From an uncultured Oscillibacter sp. (GTDB lineage Bacteria; Bacillota; Clostridia; Oscillospirales; Oscillospiraceae), in assembly GCA_946183175.1 (NCBI GenBank), contig CAMHBH010000056.1, positions 1-13,108 of the forward strand: a stretch of DNA of 13,108 bases, given 5' to 3'. The notes under the pieces are model-generated. The model worked only from the letters and a program-made list of their open reading frames with translations, ran no database searches and was not told where the DNA came from. The position numbers were made by a program, and so were the translations under genes. This document shows positions 6,420 to 13,108 of this stretch, in pieces; positions within the stretch are counted from its first letter, which is position 1; each line of letters opens with the position of its first letter.

Positions 6420-9400
6420 TTACGCGGGGCGTCTGCGGAAGAACAGGCGCGGGATGTTGTCGATAACCGTATAGAATACGGGCGTAAAGAAGAGCGTAAT
6501 CACCGTGGAGATAATCATGCCGCTCATCATCGTGACGCCCATATCGCTCATCATCTCGTTGGTGTCGCCGACGCCGAGGGCCATTGGAACCATGGCAAGT
6601 ACGGTCGTGAGCGTCGTCATGAGTACGGGCCGCACACGGAGCGGGCAGGCGTGTAAAATGGCGTCCTCGCGTTCCTCGCCGTCACGGCGGCGGATGTTGA
6701 TGTAGTCGACGAGGATAATAGAGCTGTTGACGACGGTGCCCGCCAGCATAATCAGGGAGACCAGGGATATCATCGAGATATTTTTCCCGGTCAGCGGGAG
6801 CGCGAACAGCGCCCCCGTAAACGCTACGGGAAGTATTAACATGACGATAACGGGCATGAGGAAGGATTCAAACTGGGCCGCGAGGACAAAGTAGACCAGT
6901 CCGAGGGCGACGGCCAGCGCGAGGAGCAAGTCGCCGAAACTCTCCATCATGTCCTCGTAACTCCCGGCGGTTTCGGCGGAGTAGCCCTGCGGGAGGTCGA
7001 ACGCGTCGAGAATGGCGCTGACTTGCTGTGTCATGGCGGTGGCGTTGCCGCTGTGGGTGCCGCCGGAGACGGTCACCTGCCGCGACTGGTTGCTCCGCGC
7101 GATACTCTGCGGGGCCTGTACCACGTCCACGTTGGCCACCGACGAGAGCGCGACCGTACCGCCGAAAGCGGTCGTCACGGGCATGGAGCGCAACGCGTCC
7201 AGACTGCGCGAGGCGGCCCCGTCGCCCTTAATCACTACGTCCAGTTCCGTATTGTTCATCGTGACTTTCGTCGCGGTGGCGCCCGTAAGCTGTGCGCGTA
7301 CCGCCGCGCCGATTTGCGCCGCCGTGAGCCCGTACTGCGACGCCGTCTGGCGGTTAATCGTAACTTCTACCTGCGGCACGCGTTCGGACACCGAGCTTTT
7401 CACGTCCATGGCGTCCGGGAGTGCGGAGATACGCGCCGCGAGTTCGTCGGCCAACAGGGCAAGCGTACTGTAGTCGTCCCCGCTCAGCTCCACGTTGATG
7501 TCGCTGCTGCTCGACATGCCCATCTGCTGCGACGCCGTGACGGTGATTTCACACCCCGCGATATCGTCCATGTAACTCCGCAGGGCGTCCGCGATTTCCA
7601 TGGCGCTCCGGTCGCGCAACGCCTTCTTGACGAGGTTCACGCCTACGGTAATGTCGCCCGACGACATCATGGAAGTCATGCCCGAGCCGCCCGAAACCAT
7701 GTAGTAGACGTTCTCCATCTCGCCGGGTTCTACGCCGCGCTGTACCGCCGCCGTGACCTGTTCGGCGATTCCAATCGCCTCTTCCGTGCTCGACCCTATC
7801 GGGAGCGACACGGAAATATTGACTTCGCCCTGGTCCATGTCGGGAATGAGTACCATGTTCGTATTCGCGCATGCCACGATAAACACAGCCACCAGCGCGC
7901 CGCAGACGGCCATACCAAGTCCGGGGTGATACGTGAAGAAAGACAGGATTTTCATATAGCCGTTGTAGAGGGACACCCGGAGGGTACCGAAAATCCCGGG
8001 GCGCTGTGACACGTCCAAAGTCCCGCGCCGGGCCTTGGCCTCGTCGAGCATCATATAGCACAACAGCGGCACCCACGTCAGCGCGATGACGAGCGACGCG
8101 AGAATGAGGAAGGCGATAGTCAGGCAGAAGTCTTTGAACATCATGCCCGCCGTGCCGCCGGTCATGCCCAGCGGCAGGAATACGGCGACGGTCGTCAGCG
8201 TCGACGCCACGACCGAACCCGTGACTTCCGCGGTACCGTCGACACAGGCCGTCATGCGGTCGCTGCCCTCCGACGCGAAACGGTAAATGTTTTCGAGTAC
8301 CACGATGGAGTTGTCGACTATCATGCCGACGCCCATGGCGATTCCGCCTAAACTCATCATGTTCATCGTGAGGTCGAAAACGTTCATGAGCACGAACACC
8401 GTCAGAATGCAGACGGGCATGGAGATAGCGATAGTCAGCGTGGGCCCGAAACGCCGCAAAAACAGGAATACGACGACAGCGGCGAGGCCGACGCCCAGCA
8501 TAATATTCTGTAGGGCGGAGCTGACCGCCTGGTTGATGTAGGTCGAGGCGCTGTAGGCCATATAGTAACTCATGCCGGGATTCTCGGCGGCGAGTTCGGC
8601 GAGACGTTCTTCGACGGCGCTGGCGGCTTTCGCCTCGTTCGCCCCCGACTGCTTCGACACCATCAGAATGACGCATTCCTGACCGCCCATTTTGGCCTGT
8701 GTGTCGCGGTCTTTGTCCTCCAGCGCGACGGCGGCGACTTCCCCCAGCCTCACGGAACCGCCCGTCGGCAACGGTACTAACGTATTTCGCACGTCCTCGA
8801 CGTTCGTATATTTCGCGTCGGTCGAGACTGTCAAGGTCTTGGTGCCGTTGTGTACGTCGCCGCCGGGATAGAGTAAGTTTTCGGCGGAGAGAATCTGCGC
8901 GAGGTAGTTGTTACTCAGTCCGTAGCCCTCGGCGCGGGCGGCGTCCAGTCGTACAGATATCTCCTGTTCGTTGCCGCCGTAGGCCGTCACGGAGGCGATT
9001 CCGTCGATACGTTCCAGCGCGGGCGTTACTACGTCCTCGGAAAGCGTCTGCAACTGGTTGAGGTCGTTTCCCATCAGGGCCACGACGGCGGTCGGCATGA
9101 GGGCCCCGATATCCATATTGAGTATAATGGGCTTGGTGGCGTCCTCGGGAAGTGTAATCATGTCGAACTGTTCGCGCAGACGGGTTGCGGCGATGTCGAG
9201 GTCGGTACCGTCGACGTAGGTCACGGTGATACTGCTGGAACCGTCGCCGGAAGTCGACGCGACCTCCTTCACGCCAGACACCGACAGCGCCGCGCTTTCG
9301 AGCGGCTTCGTGACAAGCTCCTCCATGTCGGTGGGGTTCGCGCCGTTGTAGTAGCACATGACGACGGCCATCGGGGCCTCCATGTCCGGCAACAGCGACA

Positions 9401-9500
9401 TTTGCAGGCGCGTCGTGAACAGCGCCCCGAAAATCACAAGCATAATGACGGCAAGAATCGTCGTCACGCGGTGGTTGATACAGAATTTCGCCACGCTCAC
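6420..9500 (-). CDS. RND-family efflux permease (HAE1/AcrB-like)
   Basis: 1026 residues, the normal size for hydrophobe/amphiphile efflux RND pumps, which use an ion gradient to drive export with an adaptor. Twelve hydrophobic segments are visible: TM1 near 12-30, TM2-6 at 333-483, TM7 near 528-546, TM8-12 at 858-1012. Two large external loops lie at 31-332 and 547-857. TM4 reads GMIVDNSIVVLEN: the first proton-relay aspartate of AcrB is kept (D396) and the second is Asn. In TM10 (VVNSSIILVDY) the position of AcrB Lys940 is Asn; both variants occur in other RND branches. Met-rich patches (SGMTSMMSSGD, QQMGMSSSSD) lie in the second loop. The start is GTG 9500, not GTG 9509: AAAGGAG at 9509-9515 overlaps the earlier codon and is 8 bases from 9500. 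Substrate unknown. Confidence 0.95.
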   Translation of the reverse strand: MSVAKFCINHRVTTILAVIMLVIFGALFTTRLQMSLLPDMEAPMAVVMCYYNGANPTDMEELVTKPLESAALSVSGVKEVASTSGDGSSSITVTYVDGTDLDIAATRLREQFDMITLPEDATKPIILNMDIGALMPTAVVALMGNDLNQLQTLSEDVVTPALERIDGIASVTAYGGNEQEISVRLDAARAEGYGLSNNYLAQILSAENLLYPGGDVHNGTKTLTVSTDAKYTNVEDVRNTLVPLPTGGSVRLGEVAAVALEDKDRDTQAKMGGQECVILMVSKQSGANEAKAASAVEERLAELAAENPGMSYYMAYSASTYINQAVSSALQNIMLGVGLAAVVVFLFLRRFGPTLTIAISMPVCILTVFVLMNVFDLTMNMMSLGGIAMGVGMIVDNSIVVLENIYRFASEGSDRMTACVDGTAEVTGSVVASTLTTVAVFLPLGMTGGTAGMMFKDFCLTIAFLILASLVIALTWVPLLCYMMLDEAKARRGTLDVSQRPGIFGTLRVSLYNGYMKILSFFTYHPGLGMAVCGALVAVFIVACANTNMVLIPDMDQGEVNISVSLPIGSSTEEAIGIAEQVTAAVQRGVEPGEMENVYYMVSGGSGMTSMMSSGDITVGVNLVKKALRDRSAMEIADALRSYMDDIAGCEITVTASQQMGMSSSSDINVELSGDDYSTLALLADELAARISALPDAMDVKSSVSERVPQVEVTINRQTASQYGLTAAQIGAAVRAQLTGATATKVTMNNTELDVVIKGDGAASRSLDALRSMPVTTAFGGTVALSSVANVDVVQAPQSIARSNQSRQVTVSGGTHSGNATAMTQQVSAILDAFDLPQGYSAETAGSYEDMMESFGDLLLALAVALGLVYFVLAAQFESFLMPVIVMLILPVAFTGALFALPLTGKNISMISLVSLIMLAGTVVNSSIILVDYINIRRRDGEEREDAILHACPLRVRPVLMTTLTTVLAMVPMALGVGDTNEMMSDMGVTMMSGMIISTVITLFFTPVFYTVIDNIPRLFFRRRPA

Positions 9501-9508
9501 GGCATTCA

Positions 9509-9515
9509 CTCCTTT
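9509..9515 (-). promoter_or_regulatory. Ribosome binding site deciding the RND permease start
   Basis: AAAGGAG on the - strand overlaps the first in-frame GTG (9509) and lies 8 bases before the next in-frame GTG (9500). The resulting N-terminus, MSVAKFCINHRVTT, matches the usual RND start. An ATG at 9505 is out of frame. Confidence 0.8.
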
Positions 9516-9522
9516 CCGGGCG

Positions 9523-11373
9523 TCACGGGCCGCCGACTATCCGGATTTCCCCGCCGTCGGTGACGTACGTCTGCCCGACGGTAATCAGGTACTCCCCGCC
9601 GTCGAGGCCGTTCAGAATCTCCGTCACGCCCGTACCCGTCATGCCCGTGCTGACCTGCACGTACTTCGCGCGGTCCCCCACCGCGACATACACGTACTGT
9701 ATATCGCCGTCCGTCAGAATCGCCTCCGACGGTACCACAATGGCGTTGTCGACGCGGTCGGTGTGGAACGTCACGTCGGCGAACATCCCGGTCAGCAGGT
9801 CTCCGGCGGGACTTGTCAGCGTCAATGTGACGGTGTAAAGGCGCGTCTGGGCGTTGGCGGCGCGCTCTACGGAGCGAATCACGGCGGACATGGTACGGTC
9901 TAACGCGCTGATGTAAACGTCGGCGCTGTCGCCGATTTTGAGCTTGGGCACGAGCGCCTCGGAGACCGACGCCGTGACTTTCATCTCGGATTCGCCGTTG
10001 ATGACCGCGACGGGCATGGAGTTCGACACGTAGCTGTTTTCGACGGCGTTGAACGTGACAAGCGTGCCGCTGATGGGCGCAATCACGTTGCCGTCGCTGT
10101 CCACGTCCTCGAGGACGGAATCGAGCTGTTGCACGCCGGAGCGGGCGTTCTCGATTCCGGCCTGTAACTGCGCGAGGGTGGAAGTACGCGTACTCTTGAG
10201 CTGTTCGACGCTCAGGCGGGCGTTGTCGCGCTGGCTCTCGTACTGCGTCAGGGCGAGGCGCAACTGTTCGACCTGTACGCGCGAGGCCTCCACGCCCGCG
10301 CGGGCCTGTTGCAGTCCGACTTTCTGCGCCTCAATCTGCGTGCGGGCCTGTTCAAGCCCCACTCTCTGCGCGGCGATTTGCGTCCGGGCCTGTTCGAGAG
10401 CGATTCTTTGGGCCTCAATCTGTGTCCGGGTACTCTCCAGGCCCGTACGCTGTGCGGCGAGCTGCGCGCGCGCCTGCGACAACTGCGCTTCGGCGTTGGA
10501 CAGCCCCACGCGCATTTGCTGTAGCTGGTACTCCGCCTGGTCCGCGGCGAGTTTGGCGTTGTCAAGCTCCATCTGCGACGCCGCGCCGATTTGCAACAGG
10601 GCTTCCGTGTCGCTGACGTTCTTCCGCGCCTGTCCGACCTGCGTCTCCATGAGCGCTATCTGCTGTTCGGTGACAGGGATGTTGGCCTCCTGCGCCGCGA
10701 ACTGCTCCTCGGCGGCCTCTAACTGCTGTTCCTGTATGGGAAGGTTGGCTTCGGCGTTGGCTATCTGCTGTTCGGTGACGGGGATGTTGGCCTCCTGCGC
10801 CGCGATTTGGCGCTCCGTGACGGGCAGATTGGCTTCGGCGTTGGCTATCTGCTGTTCGGTGACGGGGATGTTGGCCTCCTGTACGGCGATATTGCGCTCC
10901 TGCGCCTCGATTTGCTGTTGCTGTACGGTTATCTGCTGGGCGGCGGTCTCTACGCTCTTCTCCGCGATTGCGATTTGCTGGTCGAAAAGCGCCTTCTGGT
11001 CGTTGTACTGCTGAATCGCCGACTCGTAGCTGATTTGGGAGGCGCTGTACTGCGAGAGCGTGCTGGCGAGGTCAAGTTTACAAAGAACGTCGCCTTTTAG
11101 CACGCTGTCGCCGGCGTCCTTGTAGACGGCGACGCACTTGGCCGAAATGCCGACCATAATCGTGGCCTCGTCCTCGGCGAGCACGCGCCCGGAGACTTTG
11201 TTCTCCGTGGAAATGTTCTCGGCGGTGACGCGCTGAACCTGTACGGCGGTACCGAAAGTCTGCGCGGCGGGGGTGTCTTCGGCGGCGGTGTCGGCACGCC
11301 CGCCGCACGCGCTGAGGGTCATAGTCAACAGCGCGGCGGAGAGTAACGCCGCGACTGTACGCGTTCTTTTCAT
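9523..11373 (-). CDS. Lipoprotein membrane-fusion (periplasmic adaptor-like) subunit with very long coiled-coil hairpin
   Basis: 616 residues, against about 400 for AcrA or MacA. These adaptors dock on the RND permease and bridge it to a TolC-type duct. A type II signal peptide ends in the lipobox LSAC, with lipid-anchored C23. A split biotinyl-lipoyl domain surrounds the hairpin (about 68-100, AGDSVLKGDVLCKLD; and about 427-460, GNVIAPISGTLV). The hairpin spans about 105-420. Its arms of some 145 residues each hold Q/E/A-rich 14-residue repeats: about 164-240 with regularly placed prolines, and about 313-368. The tip ALLQIGAASQMELDNAK resembles the TolC-binding tip. Beta-barrel and membrane-proximal domains follow (465-616, including YVYVAVGDRAKYVQV). 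ATG 11373 is chosen for its signal peptide and for GGAGG 8 bases upstream. The gene lies between the TolC-like and RND genes with gaps of 14 and 22 bp. Confidence 0.94.
   Translation of the reverse strand: MKRTRTVAALLSAALLTMTLSACGGRADTAAEDTPAAQTFGTAVQVQRVTAENISTENKVSGRVLAEDEATIMVGISAKCVAVYKDAGDSVLKGDVLCKLDLASTLSQYSASQISYESAIQQYNDQKALFDQQIAIAEKSVETAAQQITVQQQQIEAQERNIAVQEANIPVTEQQIANAEANLPVTERQIAAQEANIPVTEQQIANAEANLPIQEQQLEAAEEQFAAQEANIPVTEQQIALMETQVGQARKNVSDTEALLQIGAASQMELDNAKLAADQAEYQLQQMRVGLSNAEAQLSQARAQLAAQRTGLESTRTQIEAQRIALEQARTQIAAQRVGLEQARTQIEAQKVGLQQARAGVEASRVQVEQLRLALTQYESQRDNARLSVEQLKSTRTSTLAQLQAGIENARSGVQQLDSVLEDVDSDGNVIAPISGTLVTFNAVENSYVSNSMPVAVINGESEMKVTASVSEALVPKLKIGDSADVYISALDRTMSAVIRSVERAANAQTRLYTVTLTLTSPAGDLLTGMFADVTFHTDRVDNAIVVPSEAILTDGDIQYVYVAVGDRAKYVQVSTGMTGTGVTEILNGLDGGEYLITVGQTYVTDGGEIRIVGGP
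10270..10437 (-). repeat. 42-bp coding repeats, distal hairpin arm of the adaptor
   Basis: Four tandem 14-residue units (residues about 313-368) follow the pattern (E/Q)QARTQI(E/A)AQ(R/K)xxL. The units are similar at DNA level but not identical, with frequent CGGGCCTGTT and CTGCGCCTCAATCTG blocks. They extend the coiled coil without breaking the heptad pattern, since 14 residues are two heptads. Confidence 0.85.
10654..10884 (-). repeat. 42-bp / 84-bp coding repeats, proximal hairpin arm of the adaptor
   Basis: Units of 14 residues alternate between QEANIPVTEQQIA and AEANLPVTERQIA types (residues about 164-240), giving an 84-bp higher-order period. A 53-bp stretch is identical at 10745-10797 and 10829-10881. 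A third near-identical stretch of about 46 bp begins at 10655 with one mismatch over its shared part, offset by 105 bp, so one heptad insertion interrupts the array. The spacing stays in frame throughout. Confidence 0.92.
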
Positions 11374-11387
11374 GTATCCGGCCTCCA

Positions 11388-12977
11388 TCAGTTCAGAATG
11401 CCCGTCTGCACGGCCCAGCAATAGTTATTGTAGGACGAAAAGAGGTTGTTGGCGGCGGTTTGTACGGCCTCCTCTTTTTCGCTCAAGGTGTCGCGGGCGG
11501 TCTGGAGCGCGTTCTGCGAGAGATTGCCCTGTCTGTGCTGTAGCTCCTTGGCCTGGTATTCCAGCCTCTGCGCCTCCAGGGCCTCCCGCGACGCGGTGAG
11601 TACCTGATAGTAGTCGTGTACCTGTTCGGAGAGGGTGCGGAACTTCAGTTCGTAGCCCCGGACGGTGACGTTATAGGTATCCTGCGCGGCAGTCCAGGTA
11701 TGCCGGGCCATCTGGTACGAGGAATTGTTCTCGTTGTAGCGGTACTGTTCGGCGCTGGACAGATACGTTTCGTTGGCGTCCTGTAGCGTACGGGAGGCGG
11801 CGTAGAGTTCGTAGCTCTTCTCGCGCGCGGCGGCGAAATCGCGTTCGGCGTCGAGGGCGGCTATCTGCTCTTCGGTGACGCTCGGCAGTTCGCCCAGTTC
11901 GATTTCGCCCGTCAGGGCCGCGCCCAGCATGTTTTCCAACTGCATTTTATACGTTCGGATATTCATTTCCAGTGTCCGCATGCCGCTGGAAAGCGCCGTC
12001 CGGCCCGATTTGGCCTGATTCAGCGTCAGCGCCGAAATCTGTCCCAGACTGTAGCGGAGTTCGAGTTCCTCCACGGTACGGTTGAGGGCGTCGAGCTGGC
12101 GGTTCAAGGCGTTCCACTGGTCACGCATGGCGATAAGGGCGATGTAAAGCGTCTCGGTACCCATAACGACCTGGTCCATGGCGTTCGTCAACTGCAATAT
12201 GGTGTCGCGGCTGTTCCGGCGGGTGGTGCCGTCGCGGAGCTGTTCAAAGGTCGAGTAGAGGCTGTCGTACTGCGTCTGCAACGACGAGACGGCGAACGTC
12301 TGCGCGAGGGGCTCGTTGGCCGCAAGGCTTAGAAAATCCTGTTGCGCGGAGAGGCCATTCAGGGCTTTCAGCAAGTCGTCCTCCATCTTGTCATAGTCCA
12401 TAGTTTCCAGTCCGGCGACGCTCTCGCGCATGGCCCGGACGGTCAAATTGTCCTCGCGCGTCCGGCCCTCCAACTCCTCGAAGCGGACTTCCGACAGCGT
12501 CCCGGCGGTCTCGGTACTGCTCCCGACGAGACTTTCCCGCTTGCGGGCGTCGCGCTCCTCCTCGCGGGTGAGGGGTTGCGACGGACGCTCCCCGCCGTCG
12601 TCGGGCCCCGCCACCGCCGACGCCTCCGGGGTGTCGGCGGCGTCCGGCTCCTCCACAAACTCAGACGCAGGCTCCGGGATTATCGGCGCGGGCGGGCGCA
12701 GGGACTGCCAGAGCTGTTGCAGTTGCCCGTCTACGAAGGCGTCCCCGGTGACGGGCGGCTCGTCCATCGCCTTCAATTCGTCCATCGTCCACTGTCCGAC
12801 GACGGTATCGAGGGCGTCCCCCGGCAAATCCGCGGCGACGCTCTCCCGGGCGTCCCCCGGCAAGTCCGACGCCTCCGGCTCCGGCCCCGATACGCTCCCG
12901 TCCGCGAGTATCGACGACATCGCAGTCACGCTGACGAATGCCGCCAGCAACAGCGCCAGCATACGTTTTACGTTCAC
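11388..12977 (-). CDS. TolC-like (outer-membrane efflux protein family) helical protein with signal peptide
   Basis: 529 residues. A signal peptide (KR then LALLLAAFVSV, cleavage perhaps after SILA) is followed by an acidic, Pro-rich, probably disordered stretch to about residue 150. The rest is alpha-helical. Two TolC-type repeats are recognisable: RYSLGQISALTLNQAKSG through LENMLG (308-352), and AKELQHRQGNLSQNALQTA through the C-terminus (476-529). The TolC family forms trimeric ducts contacted by adaptor hairpins. Between the helices where TolC places its barrel strands there are only short links (for example RYNENNSSY), so an outer-membrane barrel looks absent. The start is GTG 12977, with AAAGGAG (12985-12991) 7 bases upstream. 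Its TGA is 14 bp before the adaptor start, and the adaptor's GGAGG lies just before that stop. It could alternatively be a wall-associated scaffold. Confidence 0.85.
   Translation of the reverse strand: MNVKRMLALLLAAFVSVTAMSSILADGSVSGPEPEASDLPGDARESVAADLPGDALDTVVGQWTMDELKAMDEPPVTGDAFVDGQLQQLWQSLRPPAPIIPEPASEFVEEPDAADTPEASAVAGPDDGGERPSQPLTREEERDARKRESLVGSSTETAGTLSEVRFEELEGRTREDNLTVRAMRESVAGLETMDYDKMEDDLLKALNGLSAQQDFLSLAANEPLAQTFAVSSLQTQYDSLYSTFEQLRDGTTRRNSRDTILQLTNAMDQVVMGTETLYIALIAMRDQWNALNRQLDALNRTVEELELRYSLGQISALTLNQAKSGRTALSSGMRTLEMNIRTYKMQLENMLGAALTGEIELGELPSVTEEQIAALDAERDFAAAREKSYELYAASRTLQDANETYLSSAEQYRYNENNSSYQMARHTWTAAQDTYNVTVRGYELKFRTLSEQVHDYYQVLTASREALEAQRLEYQAKELQHRQGNLSQNALQTARDTLSEKEEAVQTAANNLFSSYNNYCWAVQTGILN
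12812..12868 (-). repeat. 36-bp direct repeat in the acidic linker of the TolC-like gene
   Basis: A 21-bp block beginning GGGCGTCCCCCGGCAA on the + strand occurs at 12812-12832 and 12848-12868 with one mismatch, encoding repeated DLPGDA peptides. The 36-bp offset is 12 codons, so the frame is kept. This fits slippage within a low-constraint linker. Confidence 0.8.
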
Positions 12978-13108
12978 AGTTCCACTCCTTTCGCGTCGCG
13001 CAGTGCCGCTTCCGTATAGCTCCCGCGCCGCAGGATGTCGAGGGCGTCGAGGAGTTCGTCGCGGTGTTCGGCCTCCCGCCCGGGGTTGAGCATGCTGTCC
13101 ATGAGCAC
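12974..13108 (-). CDS. Unidentified protein, C-terminal part (first visible gene of the export operon)
   Basis: An open frame runs from the window edge to TGA at 12974-12976 without a stop, giving 44 residues. They are charged and probably helical, for example REAEHRDELLDALDILRRG and YTEAALRDAKGVEL. The stop overlaps the GTG of the TolC-like gene in a GTGA (4 bp), and the Shine-Dalgarno of that gene lies inside this frame. This is the architecture of translationally coupled operon genes and is the main support for reality. I do not recognise the family. A regulator or a small accessory protein of the pump would both fit; neither can be shown from this fragment. Confidence 0.6.
   Translation of the reverse strand: MLMDSMLNPGREAEHRDELLDALDILRRGSYTEAALRDAKGVEL

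Noticed and set aside
9503..9505. ATG next to the Shine-Dalgarno as the RND start
   Set aside because: Out of frame with the permease; it would give a short unrelated peptide.
10654..10884. Array of near-identical short repeats resembling a CRISPR or satellite array
   Set aside because: Repeats are 42/84 bp, directly adjacent, without unique spacers, and lie in frame inside the adaptor gene, encoding coiled-coil heptads.
10049..11014. Long + strand open frame of 321 codons, rich in Cys and Ser, opposite the adaptor
   Set aside because: It is the antisense shadow of the Q/A-rich repeats. It has no family similarity, and the opposite strand has a clear lipoprotein adaptor with a ribosome binding site.

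Overview
The window looks like chromosomal DNA of a GC-rich (roughly 60-65% by eye) Clostridia-type Firmicute, most likely an Oscillospiraceae/Ruminococcaceae gut anaerobe. This rests on family resemblance: a DUF1385/YqhQ protein next to prmC, a recA-recX-rimO-pgsA cluster, Gram-positive Shine-Dalgarno sites and hairpin terminators of the AAAAGCCTCCC type. No species call is possible from sequence alone.

Layout: positions 2-5048 are on the + strand and form a tight housekeeping block: the 3' part of yqhQ, then prmC, recA, recX, rimO and pgsA. Junctions overlap or are very short except for a 127-bp leader before recA. From 5137 to the end everything is on the - strand. The redox/translation-associated ATPase gene ychF (OLA1 family) has its own promoter and a terminator facing pgsA. 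After it comes a three-gene export operon, read from 12977 down to 6420: a TolC-like protein with a signal peptide, a lipoprotein membrane-fusion adaptor with a very long coiled-coil hairpin, and an RND permease. A fourth gene, cut by the window edge, sits upstream and overlaps the TolC-like gene by 4 bp.

The export operon is the most interesting part. It has the full parts list of a Gram-negative tripartite pump, apparently in a single-membrane organism. The TolC-like protein keeps both helical TolC repeats, but I see no room for the outer-membrane beta-strands. It carries a long acidic Pro-rich stretch after its signal peptide. The adaptor hairpin has arms of about 145 residues built from 14-residue (42-bp) repeats, some identical at the DNA level. 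A plausible reading is a wall-spanning conduit or tether adapted to a monoderm envelope; this is inference.

A second signal covers the whole window. Reading every line, I found no GATC tetranucleotide in 13.1 kb, where base composition predicts about 45. GTAC, which has the same composition, looks enriched. Isoleucine codons switch from ATC to ATA or ATT after a G, as expected under selection against GATC. No gap without a gene is longer than about 190 bp.
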